Part shown: piece by piece, positions 5,775-7,629 of the stretch
How positions within the stretch are numbered: position 1 is the stretch's first letter
Layout: every line of letters starts with the position of its first letter
Source of the DNA: Deltaproteobacteria bacterium
Lineage (GTDB): Bacteria > Desulfobacterota > GWC2-55-46 > JADFVP01
NCBI GenBank assembly: GCA_024275855.1
Contig: JAJRYL010000408.1
Location: forward strand, 1 to 7,629
Length of the DNA stretch: 7,629 bases
Direction of reading: 5' to 3'
Notes under the pieces: model-generated
What the model was told of the DNA's origin: nothing
Seen by the model: the letters and a program-made list of their open reading frames with translations, nothing else
Databases searched by the model: none
Made by a program: the position numbers and the translations under genes

Positions 5775-6626
5775 ATGGCGAAAACAACCGGGGTCCGTCA
5801 GGGACGAGGCAAGGCTAAAAAAGGCGGAAACAGGCGCAAGCGTGAGCCTTTCGGAATAAGGGCAAGGCGCTATATGAAACGTCTGCTGTTTATCGCGCTT
5901 GTCGCGGCCGCTATACCGGTTTCGGGTTACGGGGCCTGGAGGTTGTACGGCCTGGTTACGACTACCGAGTACCTTGCCGTCGATAAAATATCGGTAGAAG
6001 GGGTTTCGCGTATAAGCGCGGATACGGTGGCAAAGCTTGCCGGAATAGAGAGCGGGGAAAATATTTTCTCTTTTAAACTCTCCGAGGTCGAGCGCAGAAT
6101 ATTGGAAAATCCGTGGATAAAGAGCGTTACGGTCTCGCGCTCTATTCCGTCTACGGTAAGGATAGAGGTTGTCGAGCGCGCGCCTGCAGCGGTTGTCAGC
6201 GCAGACGGCCTGTATGTTATGGACTCTGGCGGGCTGCTCTTTAAAAGATACTCGGTCGCGGACGGGCTCGACCTGCCTATTGTTACAGGGCTCGACCCTG
6301 AAACCGTGGACTCGGGCGTACAGATAGACGACCATGCTCTTATGGGCCTGCTCGGCAGGCTTACCGGCAGGCACGGTATCAGCGCCAAAGACATAAGCGA
6401 GATAAGGATAGACCCTATGTACGGTTATACGCTCTATACGGTTGAAGAGGGCGTGGAGCTTGACCTTGGTATTGGCGCGTTCGAGGGCAAACTCGGGGCG
6501 TTTGACAAGATAGTAAAGGCGCGCGGCGGCAAGTTGACGGGTGTTGCGGCCATAGACCTTACGAGGAAGAACGAAGTGGTTATCAGGTATATAGGTAACG
6601 TGGTTAAAGAGGGCGGGGCTACGTAA
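5775..6626 (+). CDS. ftsQ: FtsQ (DivIB family), divisome scaffold protein
   Basis: FtsQ is a single-pass inner-membrane protein that links early and late division proteins, mainly by binding FtsB and FtsL in the periplasm. From ATG 5775 it has 283 residues, usual for FtsQ. Residues 1-36 are a very basic cytoplasmic tail rich in Lys and Arg. Residues 37-55 are the transmembrane helix (LLFIALVAAAIPVSGYGAW). A POTRA domain follows at about 66-137, with VDKISVEGVSRIS, ENPWIKSVTVSRSIPSTVRI and VVERAPAAVV, the family's best-conserved segment. After it comes the beta domain (MDSGGLLF and on). The frame is open to GTG 5709, which would add 22 residues, but that segment is AT-rich and lacks a binding site. 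The stop TAA is separated from the ftsA ATG by one base. The family assignment is secure; only the start is uncertain. Confidence 0.93.
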   Translation: MAKTTGVRQGRGKAKKGGNRRKREPFGIRARRYMKRLLFIALVAAAIPVSGYGAWRLYGLVTTTEYLAVDKISVEGVSRISADTVAKLAGIESGENIFSFKLSEVERRILENPWIKSVTVSRSIPSTVRIEVVERAPAAVVSADGLYVMDSGGLLFKRYSVADGLDLPIVTGLDPETVDSGVQIDDHALMGLLGRLTGRHGISAKDISEIRIDPMYGYTLYTVEEGVELDLGIGAFEGKLGAFDKIVKARGGKLTGVAAIDLTRKNEVVIRYIGNVVKEGGAT

Positions 6627-6627
6627 T

Positions 6628-7629
6628 ATGGCTAAGAAAGAGAATATTGTAGTAGGGCTCGACATAGGCACTACAAAAATCTGCGCCATAGTCGGTGAAA
6701 AGACCGAGAACGGCGCTGAGATAATCGGAATCGGTATGCATCCGTCCAAGGGACTTAGAAAGGGCGTGGTGGTAAATATCGAGAGCACCGTTAATTCCAT
6801 ACGCAAGGCCGTTGAAGAGGCCGAGCGAATGGCCGGGTGCGAGATAAACAGGGTCTACTGCGGCATAGCCGGCGGCCATATAAAAGCCTTCAACTCCCAC
6901 GGCGTCATTGCCGTTAAGAACCGCGAGATAACGCCGCAGGATGTCGAGCGGGTTATAGAGGCGGCTCAGGCCGTTGTTATTCCGCCCGACCGCGAGGTCA
7001 TACACGTCATAGCGCAGGAGTATATAGTAGACGATCAGGAGGGCATTCAGGAACCGCTCGGCATGATAGGAATACGCCTTGAGGTCAAGGTGCATATTGT
7101 TACCGCGGCTGTAACCTCTGTGCAGAATATTGTAAAGTGCGCCAACAAGGCCGGGCTCGACGTTGCCGACATAGTGCTTCAGCAGATAGCGAGTTCCGAG
7201 GCCGTGCTCAATTCGGACGAAAAGGAGATAGGCGTCGTGCTTGTCGATATAGGCGGCGGCACTACCGACATAGCGCTCTACCATAACGGCAGCATCAAGT
7301 ACACGACCGTTATCGCGCTTGGCGGAAATCAGGTTACTAACGATATATCGGTCGGGCTCAGAACCCCGACAAGCGAGGCCGATAAGGTTAAAAAAGAGTT
7401 CGGCTGCGCGATGACCGCGCTTGTCTCCAGAGAGGAGATACTCGACGTGCTGAGCGTCGGGGGCGGCAAGATCCGCAAGGTCTCCCGCCATACGCTGTGC
7501 GAAATAATCGAACCCCGTATGGAAGAGATCTTCGACCTTGTTAAAAGAGAGATTATTAAATCCGGCTACGACGTGCTTATCTCTTCGGGCGTTGTTATTA
7601 CGGGCGGCACCGCGGCCACAGAGGGCGCG
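6628..7629 (+). CDS. ftsA: FtsA, actin-like division protein, 3'-truncated by window
   Basis: FtsA is an actin-fold ATPase that tethers FtsZ filaments to the membrane and helps activate septal synthesis. The window holds 334 codons in an open frame to its last base. The phosphate-1 motif GLDIGTTK is at residues 10-17. The FtsA-specific 1C subdomain spans roughly 84-165 (from SHGVIAVKNREIT). The phosphate-2 motif VDIGGGTTDIA is at 206-216, and the adenosine-side motif VVITGGT ends near 328. By comparison with homologues of about 410-420 residues, some 80 are missing, including the C-terminal amphipathic membrane-targeting helix. ATG 6628 starts one base after the ftsQ TAA. AAAGAGGG at 6606-6613 is 14 bases upstream, rather far, so coupling to ftsQ translation is likely. 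ftsZ would be expected next, beyond the window. Confidence 0.96.
   Translation, partial: MAKKENIVVGLDIGTTKICAIVGEKTENGAEIIGIGMHPSKGLRKGVVVNIESTVNSIRKAVEEAERMAGCEINRVYCGIAGGHIKAFNSHGVIAVKNREITPQDVERVIEAAQAVVIPPDREVIHVIAQEYIVDDQEGIQEPLGMIGIRLEVKVHIVTAAVTSVQNIVKCANKAGLDVADIVLQQIASSEAVLNSDEKEIGVVLVDIGGGTTDIALYHNGSIKYTTVIALGGNQVTNDISVGLRTPTSEADKVKKEFGCAMTALVSREEILDVLSVGGGKIRKVSRHTLCEIIEPRMEEIFDLVKREIIKSGYDVLISSGVVITGGTAATEGA

Noticed and set aside
5733..6806. Long 357-codon open frame on the minus strand across ftsQ and the ftsA start
   Set aside because: It lies antisense to ftsQ and ftsA, whose motifs are unmistakable. Its translation is rich in Arg, Tyr and His with no domain I recognise, as expected of a codon-bias shadow.
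6619..7491. 290-codon minus-strand frame over ftsA
   Set aside because: It is fully antisense to FtsA with intact actin-fold motifs. Its product has no recognisable family, and its length is explained by codon use in ftsA.
1..7629. A new defence, mobile or biosynthetic system
   Set aside because: Every large ORF on the + strand is a recognised dcw gene with intact motifs. There are no inserted genes, transposase, integrase, direct-repeat array or composition island apart from the AT-rich spacers.

Overview
The window is a compact stretch of a bacterial dcw (division and cell wall) cluster. All genes lie on the + strand, in the order ftsW (5' end missing) - murG - murC - murB - ddl - ftsQ - ftsA (3' end missing). 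No mobile element, CRISPR array, tRNA or rRNA is visible, and no strong factor-independent terminator. The gene order, with ftsW before murG-murC-murB-ddl-ftsQ-ftsA, is the classic one of many Gram-negative and deltaproteobacteria-like lineages. Heavy use of ATA (Ile) and AGG (Arg) codons in moderately GC-rich genes argues against an enteric gammaproteobacterium. A Desulfobacterota- or Nitrospirota-like host is plausible, but this is inference from order and codon use only.

Layout: bases 1-1032 are FtsW, cut at its N-terminus by the window edge. MurG (1029-2114) overlaps it by ATGA. A 181-bp AT-rich gap (2115-2295; 58 G+C by hand count, about 32%) separates murG from murC and is the only spacer with notable structure. 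MurC (2296-3690) is followed by a 63-bp spacer and MurB (3754-4662). A 54-bp spacer leads to Ddl (most likely 4717-5655), then a 119-bp AT-rich spacer leads to FtsQ (most likely 5775-6626). FtsA (6628-7629) starts one base after the ftsQ stop and runs off the window.

How the genes work together: MurB and MurC complete and extend UDP-MurNAc towards the peptide-bearing precursor, and Ddl supplies D-Ala-D-Ala. MurG makes lipid II, and FtsW polymerises lipid II at the septum. FtsQ and FtsA are scaffold and membrane-tether parts of the divisome. Active-site motifs are intact in every gene, so this looks like a working core operon.

The most interesting signal is not a gene. The murG-murC gap holds an imperfect tandem duplication of about 79 bp. 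Each copy can fold a comparable hairpin, and differences between the copies are compensated on both sides of the stem (C-G to G-C, and G-C to A-U). This suggests a structured murC leader element, or a small repeat family, that I cannot assign to any known class. Two short ORFs (2202-2270 and 3687-3752) lie just upstream of murC and murB and may be leader or coupling peptides, with low confidence.
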